Positions 9,292 to 17,576 are shown, counted from the stretch's first letter. The stretch: DNA of 28,922 nucleotides from an uncultured Duganella sp. (GCA_946482335.1 CAMLRG010000059.1:1-28922), one strand, 5' to 3'. The notes: a model not told the origin generated them from the letters alone. Program-made: numbers and translations.

Positions 9292-10754
9292 ATCCCGTCC
9301 ACCCGTGCCTTCACCTCCGGCGACATGGTGATGGTGGTGCCCCATTCGCGGCTGGTTTCACCCGGCCATTTATTGGTCGCGTCGATCCCCATCTTGCTGC
9401 CCAGGCCACTGACCGGGGAGGCAAAGTCCAGGTAGTCGATCGGGGTGTGGTCAACCAGGGTGGTGTCGCGCGTCGGGTCGACGCGCGTCGTGATGGCCCA
9501 GATCACTTCCTTCCAGTCGCGGATGTCCACGTCCTCATCGACCACCACGATGAACTTGGTATACATGAACTGGCGCAGGAAGCTCCATACGCCGAACATC
9601 ACGCGCTTGGCGTGGCCCGCGTACTGTTTGCGGATCTGCACCACCGCCATGCGGTAGCTGCAGCCTTCGGGCGGCAGGTAGAAGTCGGTGATTTCGCTGA
9701 ACTGCTTTTGCAGCAGCGGCACGAACACTTCGTTCAGCGCCACGCCCAGCACGGCCGGTTCGTCCGGCGGTTTACCTGTATAGGTGGAGTGGTAGATCGG
9801 GTCGCGCCGCATCGTGATGCGGTCGATGGTGAAGACGGGGAACCAGTCCTGCTCATTGTAATAACCGGTGTGGTCGCCGTACGGGCCTTCCAGCCCATGC
9901 TCATAGCCGCTTGGATGGCCGGCGTCCGGGTAGATATGCCCTTCCAGCACGATCTCCGCCGATGCCGGCACGCGCAACTCGCTGCCGATAGCCTTGACCA
10001 GCTCGGTGCGGCTGCCGCGCAGCAGGCCGGCAAACTGGTATTCCGACAGGGTGTCCGGCACCGGCGTGACCGCACCGAGGATGGTGGCCGGGTCGGCACC
10101 CAGCGCCACGCAGACCGGATAAGGCTGGCCGGGATTGCGGATGCAATGTTCGCGGAAGTCCAGCGCGCCGCCGCGGTGCGCCAGCCAGCGCATGATCACC
10201 TTATTAGGGCCCAGCACCTGCTGGCGGTAGATGCCCAGGTTCTGGCGCTTCTTGTTCGGGCCCTTGGTAATCACCAGACCCCATGTGATCAGGGGCGCCA
10301 CGTCGCCCGGCCAGCAATGCTGGATCGGCAGCCGGCCCAGGTCCACATCCTTCCCTTCCCACACGATCTCCTGGCAGGGCGCGCCGCGCATCTCCTTGGG
10401 CGACATGTCCCACACCGCCTTGACCAGGGAGCCCAGCCCCATCAAGTCCTTGAAGCCCTTGGGCGGCTCAGGCTCTTTCAGCTGCGCCAGCACATGGCCG
10501 ATCTTGCGCAGTTCACCGACGTCGTCGGCGCCCATGCCCAGCGCCACCCGGCGCGGCGTGCCGAACAGGTTGCCCAGCACCGGCATGTCGAAACCGGCCG
10601 GCTTTTCGAACAGGATGGCCGGGCCGCCGGCGCGCAGCGTGCGGTCGCACACCTCCGTCATCTCCAAATGTGGCGAAACCGGCAAGTTAGTGCGCTTAAG
10701 TTCGCCAATTGCTTGCAGTTGGGAAATAAAATCCCGGAGATCGCGATATTTCAT
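9270..10754 (-). CDS. ubiD: 4-hydroxy-3-polyprenylbenzoate decarboxylase UbiD
   Basis: A 494-residue protein, close to the E. coli UbiD length of about 497. It decarboxylates 3-polyprenyl-4-hydroxybenzoate in ubiquinone synthesis using prenylated FMN made by UbiX. It begins [19 protein letters not shown] and contains [20 protein letters not shown] and the conserved [16 protein letters not shown] segment near the cofactor and metal site. It reads away from the transglycosylase gene. The ffs promoter begins inside its 3' end, so ffs and ubiD are packed head to tail with separate transcription starts. ubiX is not in the window. Confidence 0.97.
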   Translation of the reverse strand: MKYRDLRDFISQLQAIGELKRTNLPVSPHLEMTEVCDRTLRAGGPAILFEKPAGFDMPVLGNLFGTPRRVALGMGADDVGELRKIGHVLAQLKEPEPPKGFKDLMGLGSLVKAVWDMSPKEMRGAPCQEIVWEGKDVDLGRLPIQHCWPGDVAPLITWGLVITKGPNKKRQNLGIYRQQVLGPNKVIMRWLAHRGGALDFREHCIRNPGQPYPVCVALGADPATILGAVTPVPDTLSEYQFAGLLRGSRTELVKAIGSELRVPASAEIVLEGHIYPDAGHPSGYEHGLEGPYGDHTGYYNEQDWFPVFTIDRITMRRDPIYHSTYTGKPPDEPAVLGVALNEVFVPLLQKQFSEITDFYLPPEGCSYRMAVVQIRKQYAGHAKRVMFGVWSFLRQFMYTKFIVVVDEDVDIRDWKEVIWAITTRVDPTRDTTLVDHTPIDYLDFASPVSGLGSKMGIDATNKWPGETSREWGTTITMSPEVKARVDGIWQQLGL

Positions 10755-10887
10755 ACTTTTTTACGATTTTTTTGCTCTGGACAGGCCGTCTGAGCACTTT
10801 TGGTCAAGCCGTTGATTTTATTGGTTTTTGTCAATGTGTTCACGAGAAAATCATACTCAAAAGTAATAAAGAAGGATCGTGTTAGTA

Positions 10888-10916
10888 TTGACTAGATATA
10901 ATACGGCTCCTACAAT
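10888..10916 (+). promoter_or_regulatory. Sigma70 promoter upstream of the lytic transglycosylase
   Basis: TTGACT (10888-10893), 17 bp and TACAAT (10911-10916) make a good sigma70 promoter. A second consensus-like TATAAT (10897-10902) sits in the spacer without a fitting -35 and could be an alternative -10. The transcript would start near 10923, leaving an untranslated leader of about 310 nt. Confidence 0.7.
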
Positions 10917-10922
10917 TTGACC

Positions 10923-11231
10923 TACTTGATGAGGACATGGCCTTAATGCCAACTAAGTTGTTCTTCATTACATTTCACGGAGTCCGGGCTCCACAGACAT
11001 TTTAAGGAGTGTTTTCGCGAGGCGTCTGCCTCTCCCCCGGAATAAGTTGTGTTGCAACTGGTCCACCAAGAACGACCAGCTCAGGCAAACAATGATGGCG
11101 TCCAGTCCCGTGCGACCTGTGCGGCGGTGGACGAAGATAACACTGATGTAACGACTATGGCACGTCGATTTGACCGCGTTTCAACGCGGCGGGGACGCGT
11201 TTTGACTCTTACATTTCAGGGGAGTTCTGGA
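10923..11231 (+). other. Long hairpin-rich 5' leader of the transglycosylase gene
   Basis: With the promoter and the start codon it serves, this fills the 477-bp gap between ubiD and the transglycosylase. Perfect hairpins in order are GGAG/CTCC (10979-10992), GAGGC/GCCTC (11019-11032), AGTTG/CAACT (11045-11059), CTGGTC/GACCAG (11058-11079, exclusive with the previous one by two bases) and CCGCGT/ACGCGG (11174-11189). A possible 22-codon reading frame starts at ATG 10937 and stops at 11005; its TAA runs into AAGGAG, which has no convincing start after it. It matches no riboswitch or leader class I know. An in-frame extension of the enzyme through it is possible from 11049 or 11157 but looks non-coding. 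Confidence 0.45.
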
Positions 11232-12149
11232 ATGAACAATCGATTCAATGGGCTGCTGGATAGCGCCCGTCAATGGGCCAGCCAGCCCGCCGCGTGGATT
11301 TCCGCGCAGAGCATTTCGGCACGCGGTCTGCTGACCGCCGCTCAGTCCATGCTGAGCATCCTGGGTATTGCAGCGTTGGTCATGGCCTGCGCCATGGTGG
11401 CGCGTCCGGAACTGGCAACCAAGCTGGCCGACGCCCTGCGCGGCCAACCAGCCGTGCCGGCCCAAGTGGTGACCGCACCGCCGCTGTCCGAGCTGATGGA
11501 AGCGCCTGCCGCGCGCCCTGTGGCGGCGGCCACTGCCGAAGTGCCGCTGACCGCCGAGGAAAAAGCCTTGATGGGCACCAAGAAGCAGCAGGATGCCGTC
11601 ACCAATTGGCTGTCCAAGCGCTACCGGGTGGCTGGCGATGCGACCAATATGCTGGTTTCCACCGCTTACCTGACTGCGCGCGAAATCAAGCTCGATCCGC
11701 TGCTGATCCTGGCCGTGATGGCCATCGAATCCGGCCTGAACCCGTTCGCGGAGAGCCCGATGGGCGCCCAGGGCCTGATGCAGGTGATGTCCAAGGTGCA
11801 CACCGACAAGTTCCAGGAATTGGGCGGCGTGCAGGCAGCGCTGAATCCGGTCGCCAACATCCGTGTCGGCGCCTTGATCCTGAAGGATTACGTGTCCAGG
11901 GGCGGCTCCGTCGAAGCCGGCCTGAAGTCCTACGTCGGTGCAGGAGCCTTCGAAAGCGACGACGGCTATGGCTCCAAAGTGATGGCCGAGTACTCGCGCC
12001 TGAAGCAAGTCTCCGCCGGCAAGAAGGTGCCATATATCACCCCGCCGCAAGTGGCCGCCGCCCCGGCGCCGGCCAAGCCGAAGGAAGCGCCAACCACGGT
12101 GGCACAGGCTGAAACGCCGATCACCGTGGAACAGCTGGCCGGCCTGTAA
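11232..12149 (+). CDS. Membrane-anchored lytic transglycosylase (SLT domain)
   Basis: A 305-residue protein predicted to cleave peptidoglycan glycan strands in the periplasm. After a cytosolic stretch comes one hydrophobic helix (about 34-56), a Pro/Ala linker, and an SLT/goose-lysozyme-like domain (about 140-250). The catalytic Glu166 is in LAVMAIESGLNPFA, followed by the GAQGLMQVM motif and an NPVANIRVGALILKDY helix. The C-terminal 50 residues are Pro/Ala/Lys-rich. I chose ATG 11232 because AGGGGAG lies 7 nt upstream and the membrane helix then sits normally; upstream in-frame ATGs lack such a site. It is a single gene with its own promoter and terminator. The E. coli-type name (mltC, slt) cannot be assigned. 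Confidence 0.9.
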   Translation: MNNRFNGLLDSARQWASQPAAWISAQSISARGLLTAAQSMLSILGIAALVMACAMVARPELATKLADALRGQPAVPAQVVTAPPLSELMEAPAARPVAAATAEVPLTAEEKALMGTKKQQDAVTNWLSKRYRVAGDATNMLVSTAYLTAREIKLDPLLILAVMAIESGLNPFAESPMGAQGLMQVMSKVHTDKFQELGGVQAALNPVANIRVGALILKDYVSRGGSVEAGLKSYVGAGAFESDDGYGSKVMAEYSRLKQVSAGKKVPYITPPQVAAAPAPAKPKEAPTTVAQAETPITVEQLAGL

Positions 12150-12168
12150 GGGACCTGCGCGCAAGCAC

Positions 12169-12192
12169 AAGCCACCTTCGGGTGGCTTTTTA
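12169..12192 (+). terminator. Intrinsic terminator after the transglycosylase
   Basis: AAGCCACC, a TTCG tetraloop and GGTGGCTT are followed by TTT (12169-12191), an 8-bp UUCG hairpin with a T run on the + strand. The stop codon of the facing sensor kinase lies in its T run (12190-12192), so the two genes share this boundary. Confidence 0.9.
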
Positions 12193-13488
12193 TTTGCGCG
12201 GCGTCAGTGTGACCACGGTGCCGCCCTGCGCTCCGGGCCGCAGCGCCAGGTCGAGCCCGATGCGCTCGGCAAGGCGGCGGGCGATCGACAGCCCCAGCCC
12301 ATGGCCACTGCTGGCGCCGCCCTTCACCCCCGGCTCGAACAGCCGCGCGCGGATCGCTTCATCGATGCCCGGCCCCTGGTCGCTGACCACCAGGCCGCCC
12401 CCGCTATAACCGATGCGCACGCGGCCGGCCTGCGTATGCTGGAACGCATTGCCGACGACATTTGCCAGCACGATGGCCAGGGCAGGCTGCGGCATGTAAA
12501 ACCGGGCATGCGGATCGATCTCCACCTCGACTTCCACAGCTTTGCCGTCCAGCAGATGGGCCAACTGCACCACCGTGCTTTCGGCCAGCGCCAACAGCGG
12601 CACCGGTTGCGCCTCCGGCCGTTCGGCGGCGCCCGGCAAGTCTTCGCGCGCCAACGCCAGCAGCGTATCCACCGTTTGCGCCATGCCGGTCGCCGCGCGG
12701 CGGATGCGCTGGAGCTGTTGTGCGGCCTGCGGCGCCATCGGCTGCTCGGCCAGCAAATAGCAGGCGCCTTCGATCACGGCCAGCGGCGTGCGCAACTCGT
12801 GGCTGGCATCGCGGGTGAATTGCTGTTCGCGCGCGATGAATGCAGCCATGCGCGACATGGCATCGTCCAGCGCCCGCGCCAGCGCGCCGACCTCATTGCG
12901 CGGATAGCCCGCGGCGAAGCCTTTGGGCAACTGCTCCGGTGCCGCACTGGCAACAAGGTGCGCCAGTTTTTCCAGCGGGCCGGTGGCGCGCCGTGCCAGC
13001 CAGTAACCCAGCGCCAGGGTGGCCGCAACGATGACGAACAGCATGCCGCCAAGCAGGCCGAGAACCTTGGGCAAACGGGGGCGGACCAGCAGTTCGCTGC
13101 TGACCTCAGCGACCAGAAAAAGCGGCGCCGCGGCGCCGGCGCGGCCCGGCAATGCCAGCACGCGCACGTGGTAATGCCGGCCGGCTTCCCCGAAGTACTC
13201 CCCGCTGTGCGCGCCGCCCAGCTGGCGGCGCAAGTCGGCCGGCAGGCTGCCCGCGTCGCGGTGCAGGCTGACATAGGGCCGCAATGGTGCGGCCGGCACC
13301 CCATTTGCCTGCCAGCTGGCCTGCTGGTGCGCCGTTTCCTGCGCCAGGATATTGGCGAAGAATTCATCCTCCAGCGCATACATGAAGATCACGGCAAATC
13401 CCGAGAACAGCAGCGCCGTGCACAGCGCGACCAGGGCGAAGGCGCCGGTCAGCCGGCGGCGCAGGCTGTGCGAAACGGCGGCGCTCAT
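12190..13488 (-). CDS. Sensor histidine kinase, two-component
   Basis: A 432-residue inner-membrane kinase. It has TM1 (about 13-37), a short periplasmic loop of about 100 residues with no recognised domain, TM2 (about 143-165), HAMP (about 166-218), HisKA with RDASHELRTPLAVIEG (phospho-His230), and HATPase with the N box NVVGNAFQHT, DQGPGI and GHGLGLSIARRL. I chose ATG 13488 because it overlaps the regulator stop as ATGA (13485-13488), giving translational coupling, and places TM1 near the N-terminus; the longer open frame upstream is the regulator's shadow. Its ligand is unknown. Its overall layout resembles QseC/PmrB-type kinases, but that does not identify a signal. Confidence 0.93.
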   Translation of the reverse strand: MSAAVSHSLRRRLTGAFALVALCTALLFSGFAVIFMYALEDEFFANILAQETAHQQASWQANGVPAAPLRPYVSLHRDAGSLPADLRRQLGGAHSGEYFGEAGRHYHVRVLALPGRAGAAAPLFLVAEVSSELLVRPRLPKVLGLLGGMLFVIVAATLALGYWLARRATGPLEKLAHLVASAAPEQLPKGFAAGYPRNEVGALARALDDAMSRMAAFIAREQQFTRDASHELRTPLAVIEGACYLLAEQPMAPQAAQQLQRIRRAATGMAQTVDTLLALAREDLPGAAERPEAQPVPLLALAESTVVQLAHLLDGKAVEVEVEIDPHARFYMPQPALAIVLANVVGNAFQHTQAGRVRIGYSGGGLVVSDQGPGIDEAIRARLFEPGVKGGASSGHGLGLSIARRLAERIGLDLALRPGAQGGTVVTLTPRK

Positions 13489-14156
13489 GCGGCCGCGTCC
13501 AGGCGGAAGCCGACGCCATGCACCGTCACCAGCATGGGGCGGTCGAAAGGCTTGTCCAGCGCCTGGCGCAACTGGTACAGGTGGCTGCGCAAGGCGTCCG
13601 AATCGGGCGGGTCGTCGTGCCACAGGACCTGGGTCAATTCGCTGCGCGTCATGATGCGCGGATGCGCCTCGGCCAGCGCCAGCAGCAGCTGGTAGCCGGC
13701 CGGCTGCAGGCGCACCGGCTGCCCGGCGCGCGTGACCGTCTGCGCGCGGCGGTCGATCCGCAAGCTGCCCACTTCCAGCGCGTAATCCTTGTGCCGCTGG
13801 GCCAGCGCCTGGCAGCGCGCCAGCAATTCCGCCATCGCGAAAGGCTTCACCAGGTAGTCGTCGGCGCCGGCCTCGAAACCGCGCAGCTTGTCCGGCAGCG
13901 AATCGCGCGCGGTCAGCATCAGCACCGGCAGGCGGCGCGCCAGGCGGGAGCGCACTTCCCGGCACACGTGCAGGCCGTCGATTCCCGGCAAGGCCAGGTC
14001 AAGCACCAATACGTCGTACGGATGGTCCAATGCCAGCGCCAGCCCAAGTTCGCCGTTCGCCGCGAAATCGGCCGCGTGGCCAAGACGGCCGAAAGCGTCG
14101 GCCAGGTTGCCGGCCAGCAGATGGTTATCTTCGACGACGAGTATGTTCAGCGGCAT
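13485..14156 (-). CDS. OmpR/PhoB-family response regulator
   Basis: A 223-residue DNA-binding regulator. Its receiver has E9/D10, phospho-acceptor D53 in LVLDLALPGIDG, and K104 in YLVKPFA. A winged-helix domain (about 125-220) follows, with the usual LTxxEYxLL region altered to LQPAGYQLLLALAEAHPRI and a recognition-helix region rich in Ser/Arg (SDALRSHLYQLRQALDKPF). It starts 2 nt after the DJ-1-family gene stop and overlaps the kinase by 4 nt, so all three genes are one operon. Its targets are not visible; the inverted repeat at 15232-15261 upstream of the operon could be tested as autoregulatory, though this family usually binds direct repeats. Confidence 0.95.
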   Translation of the reverse strand: MPLNILVVEDNHLLAGNLADAFGRLGHAADFAANGELGLALALDHPYDVLVLDLALPGIDGLHVCREVRSRLARRLPVLMLTARDSLPDKLRGFEAGADDYLVKPFAMAELLARCQALAQRHKDYALEVGSLRIDRRAQTVTRAGQPVRLQPAGYQLLLALAEAHPRIMTRSELTQVLWHDDPPDSDALRSHLYQLRQALDKPFDRPMLVTVHGVGFRLDAAA

Positions 14157-14158
14157 CC

Positions 14159-15229
14159 TTATCCTTTGGCCAGGCGTTGCAACTGGAAGGCATCCACCAC
14201 CCTTCCCTGCATGCCCGCCACGACGGCATGCATCAGCACCAGCATCTTATCAAAGCCCTGTCCCTGCCGCAGCTTCGCGCGGGCCGGTTCCAGGCCGCTG
14301 TTGTAATACGCCGCCAGCGCCAGCGTGCTGCGCTCTTCGGCGGTTTCCGGCCTGGCGGCGGGCGTGACGCCCAGCGCCGCCACCATGGCTTCCGCCGCGG
14401 CCCAAGTGGACCATGGGTTCTGGCCGGTCACCAGCTTGCCGTCCACCACCACATGGCCAACGTACTTGGGGGCGGCGGAGAAACGGGCGCCCAACTGGCG
14501 CGCCCGCTCTTCCAGCAGGAAGGGCAGCCGCTGCCGGGCATCCTTTGCCAGGAACAGTTCCTCTTCGTTGGAAAAGCCCGTCATGCGCCGCCCCTCGACC
14601 AGGCTGCGGCCGCCGGCGTCACGCACGTGCAGCAGCGCCGCGGGCCCGTGACAGACGGCGCCCACCACGCCGCCGCGTGCCGCGATGGCGCCGGCAATGC
14701 GCGCGACGTCGGCATTGCCCGGAAAATCGAGCATTGCGCCTTTGCCGCCGACGAAGTAGACGGCGTCGTAGCGCTCCGGCGCGACCTGCGCCAGGCGCAG
14801 GGTGAGGTCCAGTTTGCGCTGGGCATCCGGGTCGTTCAGGAAGGCGTAGTCGGCGTCGCCCATATCGTCGGCATCGATGCGGGCCGGCGGGCGGCCGCCG
14901 GCGGGCGAAGCGATGTCCACCTCAAACCCGCCGGCCTGGAAGACGTAGTAGGCGCGCGCCAGCTCGGTCAACTCGTAGCCGGCCTTCTTGTCGCCGCCAG
15001 GAAAATGCGCAGTGCTCGACACCACGGCCAGGATCCGGCCGCGCAGCGCGGCTGGGCTGGCTGGCGGCCTGGCGCCAGCCAGCCAGGCGATATCGGCCGG
15101 GCGCGCCTGCGGGTTCGCACCCGGCTGCCGGTCAAGGTCGAAACTGAGGAAATAGGCATAGCCGGCGGCTGCCAGCGACGCCAGGGTTGCGGCCAGCCAG
15201 GCGGCCGCGCGCAGGAACGTGTTGCTCAT
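14159..15229 (-). CDS. DJ-1/PfpI (type 1 glutamine amidotransferase-like) protein with N-terminal membrane anchor
   Basis: A 356-residue protein. One hydrophobic helix (about 7-29) is followed by a DJ-1/PfpI fold (about 65-285). It shows the nucleophile elbow GAVCHGPAALL with C193 and H194, an acidic residue in GYELTEL (E86), and GGKGAMLDFP before the elbow, an arrangement seen in Hsp31/glyoxalase III-like members. A C-terminal segment of about 70 residues is unassigned. Family members act on methylglyoxal or as stress chaperones; the substrate here is unknown. I chose the start MSNTFLRAA because GGAGG lies 5 nt upstream; the ATG 12 nt earlier overlaps that site. The start region lies beside a 12-bp hairpin. 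It is the first gene of the operon with the regulator and kinase, which is unusual for this family. Confidence 0.88.
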   Translation of the reverse strand: MSNTFLRAAAWLAATLASLAAAGYAYFLSFDLDRQPGANPQARPADIAWLAGARPPASPAALRGRILAVVSSTAHFPGGDKKAGYELTELARAYYVFQAGGFEVDIASPAGGRPPARIDADDMGDADYAFLNDPDAQRKLDLTLRLAQVAPERYDAVYFVGGKGAMLDFPGNADVARIAGAIAARGGVVGAVCHGPAALLHVRDAGGRSLVEGRRMTGFSNEEELFLAKDARQRLPFLLEERARQLGARFSAAPKYVGHVVVDGKLVTGQNPWSTWAAAEAMVAALGVTPAARPETAEERSTLALAAYYNSGLEPARAKLRQGQGFDKMLVLMHAVVAGMQGRVVDAFQLQRLAKG

Positions 15230-15231
15230 TG

Positions 15232-15261
15232 ATGCCTCCATTCAAAAGGGAATGGAGGCAT
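15232..15261 (-). promoter_or_regulatory. Perfect 12-bp hairpin over the Shine-Dalgarno of the DJ-1-family gene
   Basis: On the - strand ATGCCTCCATTC, a CCTTTT loop and GAATGGAGGCAT form a flawless 12-bp stem with a 6-nt loop. The GGAGG ribosome binding site is inside the 3' arm, paired with CCTCC, and the start codon follows 2 nt after the stem. No T run follows, so it is not an intrinsic terminator. As DNA it could also be an operator for a dimeric repressor. Confidence 0.75.
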
Positions 15262-15295
15262 GTTGCGCCGGGGCGCGTGAAGCGGATGTGAAAGC

Positions 15296-15766
15296 TTAGC
15301 GCTTCTTGTCGGCGGCCACCTCGTCGGCGCGCAGCTGGGCGGCCAGCTTGTCCAGCACGCCATTGACGTATTTGTGGCCGTCGATACCGCCGAAGGACTT
15401 GGTCAGCTCCACGGCTTCGTTGATCACGACGCGGTATGGGATTTCGACGTGGTTCTTCAGCTCGTAGGCGCCGATCAGCAGCACGGCGTGTTCGATCGGG
15501 GACAGCTCGCCGATGCCGCGGTCGACCAGCGGCGTGAACACTTCGCGCAACTCGACCGATTGTTTGATGGCGCCGCGCAGCAGGTCGGCAAAGTATTCGC
15601 CGTCCGCCTTGTCGAAGCCGTGGGCGCCGCGGATATTGTTGACGACCTTGGTCGCATCTTCATTGTTCAGCAGCCATTGGTACAGGCCCTGCAGCGCGAA
15701 CTCGCGCGCGCGGTGGCGCGGGGTGCGGTTCTTGCTCGGGTTGGCGTGCGTCATTTTGTCAGTCAT
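15296..15766 (-). CDS. nusB: Transcription antitermination factor NusB
   Basis: A 156-residue all-helical RNA-binding protein. With NusE it binds boxA in rRNA leaders. Family motifs are RHRAREFALQGLYQWLL near the N-terminus (about 17-33), ADLLRGAI, and LSPIEHAVLLIGAYEL with PYRVVINEAVELTKSFGG near the C-terminus. I chose ATG 15766 because GAAGGTAAG lies just upstream; a further in-frame extension has no such support. It is the last gene of the rib cluster, 20 nt after ribH, in the order ribH-nusB found in most Proteobacteria. Confidence 0.96.
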   Translation of the reverse strand: MTDKMTHANPSKNRTPRHRAREFALQGLYQWLLNNEDATKVVNNIRGAHGFDKADGEYFADLLRGAIKQSVELREVFTPLVDRGIGELSPIEHAVLLIGAYELKNHVEIPYRVVINEAVELTKSFGGIDGHKYVNGVLDKLAAQLRADEVAADKKR

Positions 15767-15786
15767 TTTCTTACCTTCGTGTTGAA

Positions 15787-16275
15787 TTACTCGTCGTCGC
15801 CCAGGTCTTGGTGCAATTCTTCCAGGGCGATCGACAGGTTGGCCATTTCGACGGCGCAACGGGCAGCTTCGGCGCCTTTGACGGCCATGCGCACTTCCGC
15901 CTGTTCGTCGTTCTCGGTGGTCAGGATGGCGTTGGCGATCGGGATGCTGTAGTCCAGGCCCACGCGGGTGATGCCGGCGCCCGATTCGTTGGACACCAGT
16001 TCGAAGTGGTAGGTTTCGCCGCGGATCACCGCGCCCAGCGCCACCAGGGCATCGAACTGGTTGGATTCGGCCATCTTCTGCAGCACCAGCGGCACTTCCA
16101 GCGCGCCCGGCACGGTCACGTGCAGGATGTCTTCATCGGCCACGCCCAGGTTTTTCAGCTCCTGCAGGCAGGCCGACAGCAGGCCGTGGCACACGTCTTC
16201 GTTGAAGCGCGCCTGCACGATGCCGATGCGCAGGTTTTCGCCGGACAGGTTGGTTTCGTAGGTTGCTACGGTCAT
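15787..16275 (-). CDS. ribH: 6,7-dimethyl-8-ribityllumazine synthase
   Basis: A 162-residue protein. It condenses 5-amino-6-ribitylaminouracil with 3,4-dihydroxy-2-butanone 4-phosphate, the penultimate step of riboflavin synthesis. Motifs are [27 protein letters not shown] and [14 protein letters not shown], with the catalytic His in the last. Length is typical of proteins that assemble into pentamers or icosahedral shells. It lies 46 nt after ribBX and 20 nt before nusB on the same strand; the acidic C-terminal tail ([13 protein letters not shown]) is unremarkable. Confidence 0.97.
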   Translation of the reverse strand: MTVATYETNLSGENLRIGIVQARFNEDVCHGLLSACLQELKNLGVADEDILHVTVPGALEVPLVLQKMAESNQFDALVALGAVIRGETYHFELVSNESGAGITRVGLDYSIPIANAILTTENDEQAEVRMAVKGAEAARCAVEMANLSIALEELHQDLGDDE

Positions 16276-16321
16276 GGGGTTACCTCTTTCTCGGTTGTTC
16301 GGTTAAGCCGCGTCAGTTCGC

Positions 16322-17431
16322 TCAGGCGGCAGGTTTGGCCATGTAGCCGGTGACTTCCAGGTTGAAGCCGGTCATCGACGGCATCTTGCGCGGGCTGGCC
16401 AGCAGCTGCATCTTGCCGACGCCGACCTCGCGCAGGATTTGCGCGCCGATGCCGTAGCTGCGCAAATCCATGCTGGCGGCGCGGCCGGTCGGCCGCACGT
16501 TCTTGTCCAGCGCTTCCAGTTGGCCGAACAGCTGCTCCGCGGTTTCGCCGCAATTCAGCAGCACCATCACGCCCTGCTCCGCCCCCTTGATCGCCTTCAG
16601 CGACGACGACACGTTCCAGGAGTGGGTGGTGGCCTCGGTTTCCAGCAGGTCCAGGATGGAAACCGGCTGGTGCACGCGCACCAGCGATTCCTTGCCCGGC
16701 GCCATCTCGCCGTGCACCAGCGCCAGGTGGGCCGAACCGCTCGGCTTGTCGCGGAATGCAATCATACGGAAATCGCCGTGCGCGGTGCGCAGCGGACGTT
16801 CGGCGATGCGCTCCACCATGCATTCATTCTGGCTGCGGTAATGGATCAGGTCGGCAATCGTGCCGATCTTCAAGCCGTGTTCCTTGGCGAACTCCAGCAG
16901 TTCGGGCAGGCGCGCCATGGTGCCGTCATCCTTGATGATTTCGCAGATCACGGAAGCGGGCATCAAGCCCGCCATGGCGGTCAGGTCGCAGCCGGCTTCG
17001 GTATGGCCGGCGCGCATCAGCACGCCGCCCGGCACGGCGCGCAGCGGGAAGATGTGGCCCGGCTGCACGATATCGCTTGGCTTGGCCCCTTTGGCCACGG
17101 CCACCTGGATGGTGCGGGCGCGGTCGGCCGCCGAAATGCCGGTGGTGACCCCTTCCGCCGCTTCGATCGACACGGTGAAGTTGGTGCCGAAGGACGTGCC
17201 GTTCTTGGCGGTCATCATGGTCAGGTCGAGCTGCTTGCAATGCTCTTCCGTCAAGGTCAGGCACACCAGGCCGCGCGCGTGCTTGATCATGAAGTTGATG
17301 GCTTCGGGCGTGACGTGTTCGGCGGCCAGCACCAGGTCGCCTTCGTTTTCGCGGTCTTCTTCATCGACCAGGATCACCATGCGGCCGGCGCGCAATTCGG
17401 CGACGATTTCTTCGGTGCTGGAAATGGACAT
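16322..17431 (-). CDS. ribBX: RibBX: DHBP synthase fused to a degenerate GTP cyclohydrolase II domain
   Basis: A 369-residue protein. The N-terminal half (about 1-200) is 3,4-dihydroxy-2-butanone 4-phosphate synthase, with DEEDRENEGDLV (R27, E28, E30), TGISAADRARTI and AGHTEAGCDL (H143, E145), so it should convert ribulose 5-phosphate. The C-terminal half aligns in layout with RibA, but the zinc-site region that normally reads HSEC..GD....RCDCG is VRVHQPVSILDLLETEA: the three zinc cysteines are missing. This matches the variant described as RibBX in Proteobacteria, in which the second domain has no GTP cyclohydrolase II activity. Start ATG 17431 follows AAAGGA; an ATG 24 nt upstream has no site. 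It is separated from ribE by an inserted + strand pair, so it likely has its own promoter in the 145-bp divergent gap with osmC. Confidence 0.92.
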   Translation of the reverse strand: MSISSTEEIVAELRAGRMVILVDEEDRENEGDLVLAAEHVTPEAINFMIKHARGLVCLTLTEEHCKQLDLTMMTAKNGTSFGTNFTVSIEAAEGVTTGISAADRARTIQVAVAKGAKPSDIVQPGHIFPLRAVPGGVLMRAGHTEAGCDLTAMAGLMPASVICEIIKDDGTMARLPELLEFAKEHGLKIGTIADLIHYRSQNECMVERIAERPLRTAHGDFRMIAFRDKPSGSAHLALVHGEMAPGKESLVRVHQPVSILDLLETEATTHSWNVSSSLKAIKGAEQGVMVLLNCGETAEQLFGQLEALDKNVRPTGRAASMDLRSYGIGAQILREVGVGKMQLLASPRKMPSMTGFNLEVTGYMAKPAA

Positions 17432-17576
17432 ATTTTTTCCTTTGATGTGAGGCACAGGACGTTTCTTTGTTAACCCGCTATTTTAAAGGATTTGGCGCCG
17501 GCCCGTCCCGTCGGGCGACCGCTTTAGGCGAAATGTCCTAGACTGAATTGCTTTTCAACCCCTGAAGGAGGCAGCG

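Noticed and set aside
11049..11231. An N-terminal extension of 61 residues on the lytic transglycosylase (starts at 11049 or 11157).
   Set aside because: The extension lacks membrane or signal character, covers strong hairpins and has no good RBS, while ATG 11232 has AGGGGAG at ideal spacing.
10923..11231. tmRNA, glycine, SAH or c-di-GMP riboswitch in the transglycosylase leader.
   Set aside because: None of the conserved cores of these classes was found by reading; only generic hairpins are present.
15230..15241. Start of the DJ-1-family protein at the ATG 12 nt upstream (MEASMSNT).
   Set aside because: That ATG overlaps the SD itself; the next ATG has GGAGG at 5 nt.
16439..17473. Long open frames on the strand opposite ribBX, the c-di-GMP gene (3483-4547), ubiD (9447-10793), dnaX, glyA and tolQ.
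   Set aside because: They mirror the codon pattern of recognised genes in high-GC DNA, resemble no family and have Arg/His/Ala-rich compositions typical of antisense shadows.
17432..17576. An FMN riboswitch before ribBX.
   Set aside because: The divergent gap is only 145 bp and contains none of the conserved RFN-element blocks.
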